From Apostichopus japonicus (taxonomy: Eukaryota > Echinodermata > Holothuroidea > Aspidochirotida > Stichopodidae): 64,000 bases of DNA. Position numbers and translations under genes: made by a program. A model generated the notes under the pieces. It made no database searches. It was not told the DNA's origin and saw only the letters and a list, made by a program, of their open reading frames with translations. This document shows positions 1 to 11,558 of the stretch, piece by piece. The DNA lies in the NCBI RefSeq assembly GCF_037975245.1, contig NC_092575.1:10386001-10450000 (forward strand), given 5' to 3'. Position 1 is the first letter of the stretch. Every line of letters starts with the position of its first letter.

Positions 1-574
1 AGATTACAACTACAGTATAGGCAGTTAAGAGTAACTATCTTTAAGCAGTGCAAGTACTGTACTGTATGTACGAATGATGCCACATCATCATGAAACATAA
101 AAAGAAAACATAAAGAGAAAAGAATAAATGTGCAATTTTTGAACACAAAATGCTTCAGACAGGTAGGTTGCACATTCTACAAGATTGGTAAATGTCTTTA
201 TTTTTCAGAGATAAGGAAAAATACTACAGGTACTGTTATCATTAACTTGTGGGGTTTGAACATTTTTGGGGCCCTCACATTTACAGACCTCCAGTGGCTG
301 TATTAGCACCATATTTAGCACTACATGTCTATGTCATTAATATAACATAATACAATAAATGAATAAATGTGTCCAATGTCCTAAATCTGGTTAGTCATAT
401 ACAGTCCTACAGTAGTAGACTGCAGACCTAGTTAAAATGTAGACTTATTTACAGCTCATGGAATGGTTACAGTATGTACATCAAAAAATTACCAGTCTCC
501 ACTGGGGTATAGCTGCTGGAGTGCATTGCTGCATCAGCCTCTGTTGGGCATGGCCTTTCATTGAGGAACTGGTG

Positions 575-642
575 TTATCTTTTCTGGTTGATCAGTTTGG
601 ATACCAACCTCTCGAGTTTCTTAATTGGGCACACACCTTCAA
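575..642 (-). CDS. Possible terminal coding exon of an unrecognised minus-strand gene
   Basis: On the minus strand a strong acceptor (pyrimidine tract ending TTTTTCAG, cut before 642) opens a frame that starts with the last two bases of a codon and encodes about 22 residues, EGVCPIKKLERLVSKLINQ then KR and a TAA stop at 577-575. A minus-strand AATAAA (TTTATT at about 196-201) could end a 3' UTR. The entry phase fits the exit phase of the candidate first exon at 4718-4664; joined directly they would give a 40-residue basic protein. I do not recognise the family, and intermediate exons cannot be excluded. It could instead end another gene. Confidence 0.3.
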
Positions 643-2236
643 CTGAAAAAGACAAATAATACCGGGATGTGCAAAGTTAATAATATATCAGAATGCATAC
701 TGTATGTATGCATAGCAGGGAAGTGCTCATAAATATTTGAGTGCCAGGCAGATTGGGCGGTAGTGTGATCCACACCCTGGGAGAGGGATTTCATGGGTGG
801 GGTACCCCCCCCCCAAATGGACAAATTTCGCACATGAAGTATGCTTAGGTGGTGCTATATTCCTATTCTGTGCCATATATTCTCCCAGATTTTGGTTATG
901 GTAAAACTTATTAAATTATCATCAAAAAGTGTTGGGCAAAAAGGTTAAATACTGTTTGTGCGGGGCAGCATTCAGAACTGCTGGGTGTACAGTAACTGCC
1001 CAGTGTGAGCAAATCCCTGACATAGTGAATTATATAACTTCCAGCAAAAAATTACTGAATACCAAATTTTGCCCTTTACTAAATAGTCAAAAATTCAAAT
1101 CAATTTTGCAAACACAGAACAGTAATAACACTACTAGTTAATACAGAACTTTGCTATTGGCAGCATAAATTCATCACATCTGCTTTATGATTTACAGTAT
1201 GTATAGTGTCAACTCTGCAAGTATTCAAGAATGGTCCATTTACTAATATAGTGCAAACCTAAACTAGTGATGTGCAACAATTTCTATTATATTTCTTATT
1301 TCTATGTTAGTAGTATACACCTGCAGTATTATAACTCATCTACTAATACCTTACATACACTAAATGTCATAACGTTTGATGTTACAATGGCAATGTCCTA
1401 GTAGGCTTGCTCATACACTAATATGTCACCAAATTTCATCATGTTCAGGGATGCATAATTGCTTTCAAAAATATAGGCTTTGCTTATTTCCAAGACTAAA
1501 AATTACCGAATATTCTACAGGTGTGCCCTAAACAATGAAGTGTTTAAAAGATATATACTTTAGAAATTTGATATGGTATATAATGGGTGACCATTCTAGT
1601 TCTCTCACAAATCAGTAGTATCATTTTCATTTTGTATAATTTTTAGAACTGCATGATCAGATTATGTGTAGAGCTATGAAGCCTATGATGTTGTTATATT
1701 TTGGCAAATGTCTTTAATTTCTATATCATGATGAAATTATCAATTATTGTAAGACGGACTCAACGACCCCCGGAATGGTGCGTCTTGTCCGATGAAGCGC
1801 ATATTTGGTGCGTTATTACAACTACAATATGTGCTTCAGTGTCCGTCAATGTGCCATGCATGGTGTATCCTTTAAATTAAATGTGATAAATTTTGTTGAA
1901 CATAAAATGGTGGCATTCACAATTATTGGTGACATTGATTTGTTTATGTTGTCCTTGATTTTATGATTAAACAACGATGATAGCAAACTATCAGGTTATG
2001 AATGCATAAACATGTGAACAATATCTACTATCCTTCACTAATTCAACAAAGGAGCCTGTAGAGCTAGTGTAGCTTCTTTCTGAGAAGGCTTTTGAGTTTT
2101 GAATTAATTTGGAAAACTTAGTAATATCAGTTATCACTTTACACTACAGTTACAGGAAAAGCCGCTACCGTTTTTTTAAGTTACCAGTTGGGAGTATTAT
2201 AGGCAAACTCTAATTTGGGTGAAAGAGTTTAAATTA

Positions 2237-2509
2237 CAAAGTGGCTATTCTTACGACTAGTCGTAACAATAATTCCCTTTTACGCATGCACAGTTGCTTT
2301 AACGTGGCTATTTTCACGACTAGGAGTACTCTTTTTACGACTAGGAGTAACAATATTTTCCGGTTAAGGGTTGGGTTAGGGGTTAAGGTTAGGTTTACCC
2401 CTACTACATGCGCAGTTGCTTTATTTACTTTACTGCGCATGAATTCGCCGATGTCGTAAGAATAGTTTATAAATAATTGTTACGACTAGTCGTAAGAATA
2501 GCCACGGCC
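2237..2509. mobile_element. MITE with about 30-bp terminal inverted repeats and 9-bp flanking duplication
   Basis: The two ends carry the same near-perfect inverted sequence: GTGGCTATTCTTACGACTAG continuing TCGTAACAAT at 2241 on the plus strand, and its reverse complement ending at 2505. The 9-bp word TTTAAATTA sits immediately outside at 2228-2236 and again at 2510-2518, as expected of a target-site duplication; 9 bp is typical of Mutator-like elements. The interior has no transposase and includes a GGTTAGG-rich stretch that looks telomere-like. Short, non-autonomous and presumably mobilised in trans. Confidence 0.7.
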
Positions 2510-3663
2510 TTTAAATTAATGCATACATTTTTTCTTTGCAAGTGGAGAATCATCCACAGCTAAAGTGGCTATGCGGATTGACAAACAAGTGAAGCAAAGT
2601 AAATATCCTAGCCTATGCATATTAGACTTAAAAAGGTAAAAGAACCCAATGCCTTAGTAACTTAATTCATCTTGGAGTTGCTCAGCAGATTCGAGGTTAT
2701 TTCACCACTTAAGAACCCATTCTCAGACAACAAAAAAAGACAAAACTGAAATGACTACACAAATTAGTAGTCTATAACTGAGAATGACCATGCATGCAAA
2801 TATGCAGTAAATTTTCAAGTTGTCAGACTAATTTATTTGTTGCTAGGAACTCTATAATTGTGCTGGTAAAGTAGAGTAGGAAATGAAAACAGTTACTTTA
2901 TTGCGTATAGGCCCGTCCCTCACGTATCTCATTGCATACTAGACTTACAGTTACAAAATAAATATGCCCATATCAAAAATGCTCTTGACAGGAATAACCA
3001 TCAAATTGAGGCAGGCCCTCCATGGTGCATAATTTTATAATCTGGGCCTGGAGCTAGGCTACAGTAGTCCTACTTTTGCTATTGCTCCGCTCATGAGAAG
3101 TTGCATTTCTTTCGGGTTTAATTTTCTTGTGGGGAGATCTCCCTACCAAATCCATATTACACTAATGTAGGTTAAGTCCTATTCATATTTACAAAGCTAC
3201 CGAATCATAAACCAAACACATGATACCGCACACTTCTATACTGATCATGCTAGTAGGCGAATATAAGTAGAAAAGCATAAATAACACTTCATGAAATGTT
3301 CGGCCTAGGCTAGGCTACAGTTTGTACAGCAGCCTGCACTGCAGTAGCATGGACACTGCGGAGTACGGACACCTAAGCCTTAAAACACCCCAAAACTATA
3401 TCTCATGGTATAAATCACCTGAAACTATACTTGATATGGTTGGGTCGTTTTGGAGAGAAAATAACAGTAGCTTCGGAGTTTTTCATGCAATTGGCTCTTG
3501 CTGTAGGTTGTCTCATCGTGAAATCGCGTATTTCTTAGGGGTGTTCGAACTTCGCAGTGTTCCAAACTTCGCAAAACTGACTAGGCCTATACTACTACTG
3601 TACTAGCCTATGTCTCTCGGTGTATTAGTTGCCTTAGTTTGTAGTACTCGTGGTAGTAGTAGG

Positions 3664-4521
3664 GCTTTCTAGTCACTTCGCCCAACAACCATTTCGCCCA
3701 ACTGCCATTTCGCCCAACCAGCCTGGTCATTTCGCCCAACCAGCCTGGTCATTTCGCCCAACCACCCTAGTCATTTCGCCCAAACAGCATGGTCATTTCG
3801 CCCAACCGTGTTGGTCATTTCGCCCAACCTTATTTTTACTAATATTCAGTCAGAATAGTATTATTTTTTCCATTCCACTATAATTTGATTTATTTTGGGT
3901 TAGGTTACTTCGTAATAGGTAAATAAAAAAGTGAGGTCCGCTCGATATGGATCAAAGTCTGAGCAGTTATTTCGGGTATAATGGGAGGATTACACTACTT
4001 TAGGCGTTTACGCATACAATGGAAGTTATATTATTATACAAACACAGGGGAATCGGTCTTCATAAAAACCTATCAAACCTAATCCCTAAAACACTGATTC
4101 ATCCTACTAACTAACAATTCCCGAACGTTTCCTTATTAAATTGAAAAAAAATATATATATAAAACCCGTCCGTAATATTGAAGTACTATATTTAATCAAT
4201 TTAACCACTGTATCAATGTAACCACATATGTAATCACATATGTAATCAATTTAACCACGACTTCAACTTTCCTTAATACTCGGTTCGAATCCCGTAACGT
4301 TAAGAATTCCCGAACGTTTCCTTTTGAAGTATCATATTTAATCAAGAAATGACCAGGCTGGTTGGGCGAAATGGCCAGGCTGGTTGGGCGAAATGACCTG
4401 GCTGGTTGGGCGAAATGACCAGGCTGGTTGGGCGAAATGACCAGGCTGGTTGGGCGAAATGGTAAGGTTGGGCGAAATGGCAGTTGGGCGAAATGGTTGT
4501 TGGGCGAAGTGTCCTGCTTCC
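3664..4521. mobile_element. Non-autonomous DNA element with tandem-repeat termini (TTCGCCCAAC units)
   Basis: About seven copies of a 22-24-bp unit built on CATTTCGCCCAACCAGCCTG run forward at about 3675-3830, and the same array runs in reverse complement at about 4350-4510, so the element has long subterminal inverted arrays around an AT-rich core. The 8-bp word GTAGTAGG flanks it at 3656-3663 and 4522-4529, consistent with a hAT-type target duplication, although the left copy sits in GTA-rich sequence. Open frames over the arrays are repeats read as protein, not genes. Confidence 0.65.
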
Positions 4522-4663
4522 GTAGTAGGCCTAGCTAGCATGATCTATTGAACAATATAACAATGAAGCCTACGGCAGACCAAACACTTCGGCCGGAAAA
4601 CAGTATGCAGTAGCCTAAATAGTAAATATATAACGTTAGTTGTTAGCATAATTTGCTGCCTAC

Positions 4664-4718
4664 CTTCTCGTATGATCTGCCATGCCAGTAAATGCTCCGC
4701 GAAGGTAGCATTGGTCAT
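4664..4718 (-). CDS. Possible first coding exon of a small unknown gene
   Basis: Minus-strand ATG at 4718-4716 in a fair context (ACAAAATGA), the first ATG after an in-frame upstream stop, reads MTNATFAEHLLAWQIIRE and ends at a GTAGGC donor after one base of the next codon. Just upstream (4860-4910) is a CpG-rich patch (GCGCGGCGACGCGGCCGC) that could be its promoter. The exit phase matches the candidate last exon at 642-575. I recognise no family. It might instead be an untranslated exon, or lie inside a long STK36 intron. Confidence 0.25.
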
Positions 4719-4859
4719 TTTGTCGATCCCCGATCTCTGTTCCAGTAGATCGTTTTTGGAGACCCAGTCCACGTACGTAGCACCAGCTCAAGTACACTTT
4801 TCATTTCATGTCCGTTTTGTCGCTCACTGCTTTTGGCATTGGGACCCACAATAAAGCAA

Positions 4860-4910
4860 CCTGTGCCTTCCACCTCAACAGCGCGGCGACGCGGCCGCAA
4901 TATTCACGTT
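4860..4910. promoter_or_regulatory. CpG-rich patch, possible promoter
   Basis: A short run (AGCGCGGCGACGCGGCCGCA) dense in CpG in an otherwise AT-rich, CpG-poor region. It lies just upstream of the candidate minus-strand first exon at 4718. Promoter function is inferred from composition only. Confidence 0.25.
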
Positions 4911-5215
4911 ACGTGTGTTATGCTACCACTGCATGAAACTGTGCTATATATTACGTATATTTCCATACAGGGTACACTGTACACTGGCAGTATATTACAA
5001 ATACCGTGTCACGTGATTAACGGTGAACCATCGAAACATATGAAATTGGCCCGCCCTCTAAAAATTTCCTAGCTGAGAGTGTGCTTTTAACAGTCTCATG
5101 TATTGTTGACAAAGATCTTCTTTCACTTTGTGTGATCAATCTGCATTTTATGATCCAATATTGCAACCATAAATGCATCCTAACTCAACTGTACCTCAGC
5201 AGAGGTAATACTTAC

Positions 5216-7811
5216 TTGCTCCTCTGGCAAGGTACCATCATCTTCTAAGATTTGAAACAGCTCCCCTTCAGCATAGTCTGTAACTGCAACGACCTGACAA
5301 ATACAAGAAAAAGTAGCTTAACATTCCAGGTCATAATAGCACAGCTGAAGGAGCTAAGGAGTCTTTGCTAAACTACTTGTAATATGCTTGATACAAGAGA
5401 TGATTAACAAAGGATATGTTAATTGATAAGTACTGCTTTGACTTCTAGTCATCTAACCAGTGCTAAACAATTACATAACATGAGTATAAATATAAACATA
5501 TCAACAGAGAGAGAGTGGGAGATGGGGAGGAATGGAGAAGGATTAGTATCCATGGTTACACCCAGGAAGTTCTACTATTACAATAACAGGATGTAGTGAG
5601 GGTCACTCATGGGTGGTGTGAATTACAGAATAATGGTTTACATCAAGATACATCAAGTATATTACTCAAGACTAAATCCCATATCTATATAGGTAGTTAA
5701 TTTGACTTAATATGAGTACTTTCACTCCAAATAAACAGTAACACTTGAAAAGTAAGAAAAGTTTCATTTGCAAGCTTTCCCTGAACTTGGACCTCTAAAA
5801 TAAACAATAAGGTTCAACTACACAATATAGAGCACCGACAGCAAGGTTTCACATCATGAGATATCACTTTACAGAGTTTTGAGACTTGAATCTTTGCTGA
5901 CCCTGTTTTTGAGATATCATGTTTACAAGCAAGGTGTCACACACACACACGCATGCATGCATAAACATGTCAACATGACCGCTAAAGGTGCACCATTGTC
6001 ATAAACATCGAATCGCCTGGGTGACAAAATGTTGAGAATCAAATCAAAATGAATTAATTGATCACACATTAACTTTCATTTACTGATAAATCTGGGGAGG
6101 ATATCTTGGTTTAATTAATTATCAAGTCATATTGACAATCAATAACTCAAATAGTTGCTCAATCAGTTTGTAACAGAATCCACCAGTAAATGGAACATCA
6201 GCTGCCTGTGGACAGAATCTGCTATGGCAGTCTGCCCAAAATTGCACCAGAAACAAGGAAATTAGACAGAAACTAAAAACGGTCAATCGCTTTAAAAATT
6301 AAAATCAGTACTCTTGGCATCTCAGTAATAGCTTCACGACTGACGAGTATCCAAATGTGCCAACATCTTTGGGCTTCATCTCCTCGTTCTCTCAAGGATG
6401 TACATTAGATTTTAATATTTTAATAGATGAATAATTTACCTCTTTCTCAGTTTCAAAAGTATCCAACATCTCGATAATGTTTGCGTGGTGTAAAGTCCTC
6501 ATGATCTCAATCTCTTTCCTCAGGCTTTGGAGCTCCTTGTCCGAACGACCCATCTTCGGGATGAACTTCAACGCGACTATCTGATTGAATATAACCAAAA
6601 TATTATATCATTTATTTAATATTAATCAACTTAAAAGTCCAATATCTTATGTACAATTGCATTTTATTAGGTATTAATTGAATTATAGAGCCATATATTT
6701 TACTTGTGTGTCTAAACCGTTAAAGAAATAACAGGATTGTTGAAACATTTTCAAGTTTTATAAGGTCATTTAAACATTTTGAAGGTCTGTAAAGTTAGAA
6801 CAAGAATATTAAAAGTGCAGATGCTGGAATTTTACATCAACTATGACAAACTTTGTTTATAACTTCCAAGCCAGTTTTCTCTTTCTATTTTCTTTTTAAG
6901 CATATATACATACTGAAAATCTGACATTTCCTTCAACCCCAATCCCAGCTGCTTTCTCGATTGTCTCAAATGAAACTAAAGTATGATCCCTGATAACCAA
7001 AGGAACTGTGGTTTTTGACTAGTAACCCCAATAAAGCAAAAAGGTAACAGGGTCAGTGATTCATTGCCATATTTCTTATACAAGAACGTTTATGTTAACA
7101 CTCGGCCCAACAGCACTGGTTTTGAAACATCGTACATGTGTTTTTAAGCATTATATGTAAATATAGCAAAGAAGATGAGATCGCTAAGGTCAAAGACAAA
7201 CTAGATGGGTAGGAAAGCATTCATGAAGGCAAAACAACAACCAGGCAATGTTACATGTTGCACCTATAGGGCACTGTTTCAGAATAAAAATTTGCACAGA
7301 ATATACCCCTGGCACAAATGTGTATGATCTTTTACTGTCAAAATTTAAAGATTAATTTGTTTTTTTTAAGGATATAAATATTAGGGCATGGAATACAGTA
7401 CATGTTACCTCTATAATATACAGCTGAAGTTACTACTTTGCAAGTATAACTTCTCTATTTAGGTCTGGCCTAAGGTTTATCTGACTGAACATGAACTTTA
7501 CTTTTATATTTTTTAATTTTATCATTTACTGTTACAATTAAAAAAAAATGGGGGTAGGATTTTAATATCTTGAATGCAGTTCTGTATAGTTCATGCTAAT
7601 CTCTCTAACAGGCTAGGTGAGGTCAAATTCTCTTCTTAGCACTAGCAATCTTACACTCACCTTCCCTGTATATTTTCTTCTCCCTCTGAAAACCTTCCCA
7701 AAGGATCCTTCACCAATACATTCCAATATGTGATAGTTCTCCATGGTATCCCCTTTGGCATTGTCATTGAACAATGTGCATACTATTAATTTTGTAGCAT
7801 TTATGAAGATT
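5216..7811 (-). CDS. STK36: STK36 (fused) serine/threonine kinase, N-terminal exons
   Basis: Three minus-strand exons, all phase 0, encode the start of the kinase domain: 7744-7661 (28 residues, [19 protein letters not shown]), 6580-6440 (47 residues with [16 protein letters not shown]) and 5293-5216 (26 residues with [16 protein letters not shown]). They match vertebrate STK36 nearly residue for residue: glycine loop GEGSFG, the VALK lysine and the helix-C glutamate in KEIEIM. The first ATG is the conserved family start; a 5' UTR acceptor lies at 7811. STK36 takes part in Hedgehog signalling and motile-cilium assembly. The catalytic loop, DFG and the long C-terminal repeat region are not found in the remaining 5.2 kb to the left, so the gene either runs beyond the window behind a long intron or is truncated. 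Confidence 0.9.
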
Positions 7812-9364
7812 CTGTCGATTAGAATAGAAAACAAGAAGAAATAAACTAATAAGCTACAAAATGAAATAGTACAAATTAGTTTAATGCGGGTAGATATTCG
7901 CTGTCATACATAAAATATATCTTATCATCATTTGCCAACTTTATGTGGAATTGATTATCAAGGAAGAATCTGAAACAGCCCAGCATAGATAAAGTAGGTA
8001 TGCAGGTTTCACAGACTACCAGTTCTGCCAACTGGCACCATTTAATACATTATGTGCAAACTTTTAATGCAGTTTGTAAAGAAATTGTTGGCCATCTTGT
8101 TGCTTAATCATACTGTATCGATCTTTAACCCTTCAAATTCAACCTCTCATGATCTATTTCTCAAAAGAAATACGAGAGGAACTTGCTTAAACATGAGAAT
8201 GTAGACCGCTTTCAGTGGTTAAATTTGTGCAAACAAGTCTGCAGCTACAAGGATGACATTTTCTATAGCCAAGCTGTTTTCCATCAGTACGTTCTGCCAA
8301 ATAATGCTAAAATACTCAACTCGTATACTTAATCCTCAGCTCTAGTATAGTTTATCATTGCATTTCAATGGGTTTTTTTCACTTTGAAATTGAGGAATGA
8401 ACCATAGGGATTTGTTACACTCAGTTAGTAAGTATGATTTTGTGATTTTGCCTACTTTGTGATTCACACGTTTCATACCCATTTGGACCATCTTGGGCAC
8501 TGGTTTAATGTAGCCTAGTCTTAGCCTAGGCTACCTAGGCTATAGTTAGGGCCTCCACGTAAGCTAAGATTAGGCTCAAGCCTTCTGTTTAATTTGTCCT
8601 TCTCAAAACTAACTTAGACTTCACGCTTGGCATGTTTCTTTCCGGGACATATATTACTATGCATACTAAAAAGGATTGCCTTACGCATATTGCCTACACT
8701 CATCATTAGGCTTACGGCTATAACTAGCTTAGTAACCAAATGGCAATAGCCTAGTTAGTTACCAGTTTTATCCTAGCCTATCATTTGCAGTATTACGATC
8801 CGATAGGCTGGCTACTACGCGACGGCGTCTGTGGTAACGACGACTGACGTTGTTGAAACCTTCTTATATTAGGCAAAAATGATCACAAGATACCACGTTA
8901 GTCTCTTAATGGGAGATGATTCAAGTAGAAAGACTTCCTTAAATTGACTATGAGGAAAATAAGAAAGTCTATGCTGGATCAAGGTTAGATCACCGAAGAG
9001 ATTCAAAAATCTGATGGCGCTATTTATTATTATTGTTACAATGAAAGATTAGTTTGCAAGGAAAAAAGTCTTATCAATATCAGGGAACTTCTGCTCAGAG
9101 ACGCTGCCTGTATAGCCATGGTCTCATTTTCTCTGAAGAATGTTCTGGGTTCTGCCTTGATACTAAATGACGATATTTTGACCTTTTTTTTTTCTCTCTT
9201 TTTTTTTAGTGGGGCGGAGCATATCTGATGCCCAAACATAAAATGTGCCACTCCACCCCCTCTCTACGATAGTCCCTATTTTCTACCTTCGCCTTCAGCC
9301 ACAAACTACATATAAATCACTGGCATCATTCGAATCCAAAGTTCATGGAAGCCAACCCAACAGC
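7812..9364. other. STK36 upstream region and 5' flank
   Basis: No coding exon seen. It contains a TAGCCTAGGC-rich stretch (8510-8780) and a small CpG-containing patch near 8818-8850 (CGCGACGGCGTCTG) that could hold the STK36 start site. The promoter idea is inference from composition and position. Confidence 0.3.
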
Positions 9365-9798
9365 CTGCCAGGCAGTGGCGTAGCCACGGGGGGGGGGGGG
9401 ACAGCCCCCCCCCATGAAAGCTTGTCGCCCTCCCACTGGGATTATGGGTGTCGAAAATATATCATTGGTCTGAATGGTCTCGAATCTCCATGATGACCAC
9501 TCATGAACGACCCTTCGACCGCGGACCGGCAGTAGGCTAAACCTGACGTGACATAGCGCATAGGCCGAGAAGACATCTACAGTAGTCGCACTGTACTGAA
9601 AACACATGTTCATTCATACTTAGTAAAGATTCCTAAATCCTATTGGTCCATTCAGGTCAGCTGACCGTGGTTAATCCTGTGAGTAACGCACGGTAAAATT
9701 ACGGGCCATCACTTTAATAAATCTTTGGTTATATGTAACCAAAAATGTTTTGTTTTATGATTTTTTCCCCCACACAAATGGTAGTGTATGAATGAACG

Positions 9799-9962
9799 GG
9801 GTTAATCAACGGTCTAGCGTGCGTTACTCACATGATTAATGCACTCCGGGTGTTAATGCTATCGCTGGATGCACTCGGGCTCCGCCCTCGTGCATCGCTT
9901 GCATTATCCCCCGATCGTGCATTAATCCTGTGAGTAACGCACGCTAGACCGTTGATTAACCC
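9799..9962. repeat. Long near-perfect inverted repeat (46-bp arms)
   Basis: The arm starting GGGTTAATCAACGGTCTAGC at 9799-9844 reappears in reverse complement at 9917-9962 with one mismatch in 46 positions; the spacer is about 72 bp and includes GCACTCGGGCTCCGCC. A shorter related piece (TGTGAGTAACGCACGG) lies at about 9679. Most likely a small foldback element nested in the hAT-like element. Confidence 0.8.
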
Positions 9963-10331
9963 TTTATTAACGACCGTCGAATAATATAATTCCTGCTCTA
10001 CAAGACTACAACACACATAATGTTTTCTACTGAATCTGTGTGTTCGACTGTTCGGGCAAACTTTGCTCTCGTGGTTGGTCGGTTAGTTGGGTTTAATAAC
10101 ACAGCAACACTATCATGTTATGTAGTTTCTACACAGAAAAAAAACAGGGTCGATGAGCACTGGTTTACAAGAATTTCCCTAATTGGTTAACACTAACCCT
10201 AATCCCTAACATACAAATAAGTACTAATACAAACAGCCAATCAGGATCTTGTAACCAGTGCGCATTAACTGATCAAACAAGCTAGTGAGCTATACTATAC
10301 CCTTACAGAAAGGTGGTTTCCAGGTACTGGA

Positions 10332-10538
10332 ATGCCAAAGAAGATGTTAAAGGTAAAAAATGCTGACATCATACAGGTTTCTCACATCATTGCTCGCGTC
10401 ATTGCCTCGATACTCTGTTACATTTTCAATCGGATTTTCACGTACCCCGATGCTCTTAAAACCGCTAGAAAAACAAATTTTCCAAAAGGAGACAATACTT
10501 TCGCTGAGAACTACCGGCCAATCAGTCTATCACCCTAA
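10332..10538 (+). pseudogene. Non-LTR retrotransposon reverse-transcriptase fragment
   Basis: The frame ends in FPKGDNTFAENYRPISL, the hallmark of the N-terminal finger of LINE reverse transcriptases (usually KKGDxxxxxNYRPISLL), preceded by a stretch resembling the family's IxxxLxxIFNxSLxxGxxPxxWKxA pattern. Only about 68 residues survive before a stop; the YADD catalytic box is absent. A dead fragment inside the hAT-like element, either captured or inserted. Confidence 0.7.
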
Positions 10539-11013
10539 TAATATTTCACACGCAATCTTTGATGTCAGTTTGACATATAGTTCGGTCATTTCAGTATGTT
10601 ACTTGGCTGAAAGCCCAGTCAATCTTTCCTTATTTTCCACGCGCAATTTGCAGATTTGTCGAAAAATGTCAAGCCGGTGTCAAACTCACAAAAGATATGT
10701 CATGATATTTCAAAGTAACTTACCAGACTGGTTTTTTTTCCTTCTATTTCACTAAACTATTTGATGACCATATCAAGACATATGGGATCTCAAAATAAAG
10801 GATGTTGAGAAAACTTTAGAGCAGCTTACAAGGCCTGGGAAGTGTCATTTCCAACGAACTAGGAGGCATTTTTAGCTAAAAATTTTCGGTACGCTGCGCG
10901 CCAACCCATGGTAGCGCTCCGCTTAGATTGTAACAAGACGCCCTCCCAGGAAATGTTTAAGCCCCCCCCCAGCGCCCCCACTGAAAAATCCTGGCTACGC
11001 CACTGCTGCCGGG

Positions 11014-11550
11014 CGAATATAAGTGCTGTAAAGTACATAGGCTAAACTGCTGTACGGCTCTCAGATTCAACTACAATTTACAACTTATAATAGGCATACA
11101 TGTGCCTTTGTATGTTATTGAGTTCTCTAGCTAATGTACACCCTGGTGTCTTACATTCGGACTGGTACTGTCGTGAAAACATCTTTCCACTAAAACAACT
11201 CATAAAATTCATGGTCAGGAATGTTGAAGGAAATGGGGTCGGTGACTGAAGGTACAAATAAGGTGGTGCTAGGGTTTTTCATGCTTTTGCAAACATTCAT
11301 GTTGAATCCACGAGTCTTTGTAAAGTTTGAAACTAATATTATACCTAGCCAGAAGGCTACCTCGCCCTTCAGCTGGATAGCTGCCAGTCACGAAAACTTG
11401 AATATTTTGTTATGTTGACTGCTTAGCTCGAGCCGATTACTTTTCCCTCTCTGCGTGAACCCTCTCAAATGTACATTAACGTCAGATATTGATGATATTT
11501 CTCATCCGCATTTCTGTCAGCAAGTTCATTGAAGTTTCTTCTCGATATAC
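11014..11550. other. Intergenic, nothing recognised
   Basis: Unique-looking intergenic DNA between two hAT-like elements. The plus-strand frame at 11221-11415 has no recognisable motif. Confidence 0.4.
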
Positions 11551-11558
11551 CACTAAAT

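Larger units (their letters stand above)
643..4663. other. Gene-poor stretch, mostly transposon remnants
   Basis: Apart from the two inverted-repeat elements listed separately (2237-2509 and 3664-4521) I see AT-rich DNA without a recognisable exon. An ATG-led plus-strand frame at 3349-3603, after a run of CCTAGGCTAGGC-like sequence, has no family resemblance and I do not call it. No further STK36 exon with an HRD or DFG motif was found here on the minus strand. Confidence 0.5.
9373..11005. mobile_element. hAT-like composite element with CAGTGGCGTAGCC ends
   Basis: The left end reads CAGTGGCGTAGCC (9373) and the right end is its reverse complement, GGCTACGCCACTG (10993-11005). Outside are CTGCCAGG (9365-9372) and CTGCCGGG (11006-11013), an 8-bp target duplication with one difference, as hAT transposons make. 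The interior is a patchwork: G/C homopolymers at the ends, a 164-bp palindrome (9799-9962) and a reverse-transcriptase fragment (10332-10538). No hAT transposase is visible, so the element is non-autonomous and has received nested insertions. Confidence 0.75.

Noticed and set aside
3322-3606. ATG-led plus-strand frame (GSFWRENNSSFGVFHAIGS)
   Set aside because: No family resemblance, no clear splice partner, and an almost equally open minus frame; not enough support.
3650-4541. Open frames rich in HFAQPAWSFRPT repeats on both strands
   Set aside because: They are translations of the tandem TTCGCCCAAC repeats at the ends of a transposon, not proteins.
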